64,000 nt of DNA from Dama dama (lineage: Eukaryota > Chordata > Mammalia > Artiodactyla > Cervidae), in NCBI RefSeq assembly GCF_033118175.1, contig NC_083691.1:17953001-18017000 (forward strand). Direction: 5' to 3'. Below are positions 63,941 through 64,000 of the stretch, piece by piece (the first letter of the stretch is position 1; each line of letters opens with the position of its first letter). The position numbers and the translations under genes are program-made. The notes below the pieces were generated by a model. The model was given only the letters and a program-made list of their open reading frames with translations, did not search any database and was not told where the DNA came from.

Positions 63941-64000
63941 GGGCTTCCCCGGTGGCTCAGTGGTAAAAATATCTGACTGCAATGCAGGAGAGGCAGGAGA
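63941..64000 (+). mobile_element. Bov-tA SINE, cut by window edge
   Basis: GGGCTTCCCCGGTGGCTCAG, GGTAAAAATATCTGACTGCA, ATGCAGGAGAGGCAGGAGA: the tRNA-like head of Bov-tA; the body continues past the end. Confidence 0.85.

Noticed and set aside
56351..64000. 3' exons of the neighbouring gene expected upstream of KIDINS220 in mammals (MBOAT2)
   Set aside because: No matching coding sequence or 3'UTR signal was recognised; the neighbour probably lies further right.

Overview
This is a piece of a ruminant (bovine/caprine-type) nuclear genome. BovB LINE copies, Bov-tA/Bov-A2 SINEs, a CHR-type tRNA SINE and L1-BT tails lie throughout, a combination restricted to ruminants. The only host gene I can support is KIDINS220 (kinase D-interacting substrate of 220 kDa, also ARMS), on the minus strand. 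It enters from a CpG-island promoter near 55.4-56.35 kb and runs left out of the window.

Twenty-one coding exons (exons 2 to 22 if one noncoding first exon is assumed) were placed to the base. All have AG/GT junctions and compatible phases. They cover 12483-50572 and give 3,011 nt of continuous reading frame, about residues 1-1003 of a protein of roughly 1,770 residues. Exons 2-12 encode the ankyrin-repeat block, mostly one 33-residue repeat per 99-nt phase-0 exon. Exons 13-22 encode the KAP-type P-loop NTPase region: Walker A in exon 13, a transmembrane pair in exon 14, a second pair in exon 17 and Walker B in exon 18. The proline-rich cytosolic tail and PDZ ligand should lie left of base 1, because 1-12482 contains no exon I can recognise.

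Layout: 1-12482 is the start of intron 22, with old and young repeats, two CTCF-like motifs and an inverted repeat. 12483-22333 is the dense NTPase exon cluster. 25453-41886 holds the ankyrin exons. 41887-50464 is the long intron 2, carrying a 2.56-kb 5'-truncated BovB. 50465-50608 is the start-codon exon. 50609 to about 55.5 kb is intron 1. 55.4-56.35 kb is the CpG-island promoter, split by a striking (CA)n array containing ten perfect GC boxes. 56.35-64 kb is intergenic sequence with repeats; no exon of a neighbouring gene was seen.

The most noteworthy observations are the GC-box/(CA)n array in the promoter, a 32-bp tandem duplication that doubles the 3' splice site of exon 16, a near-identical 74-bp inverted repeat in intron 22, an 18-nt SINE-head insertion bracketed by a 15-bp direct repeat, and a 74-bp minisatellite in intron 18. 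I saw no prokaryotic, viral or CRISPR system. Repeat family names are from memory of consensus sequences, not from a search.
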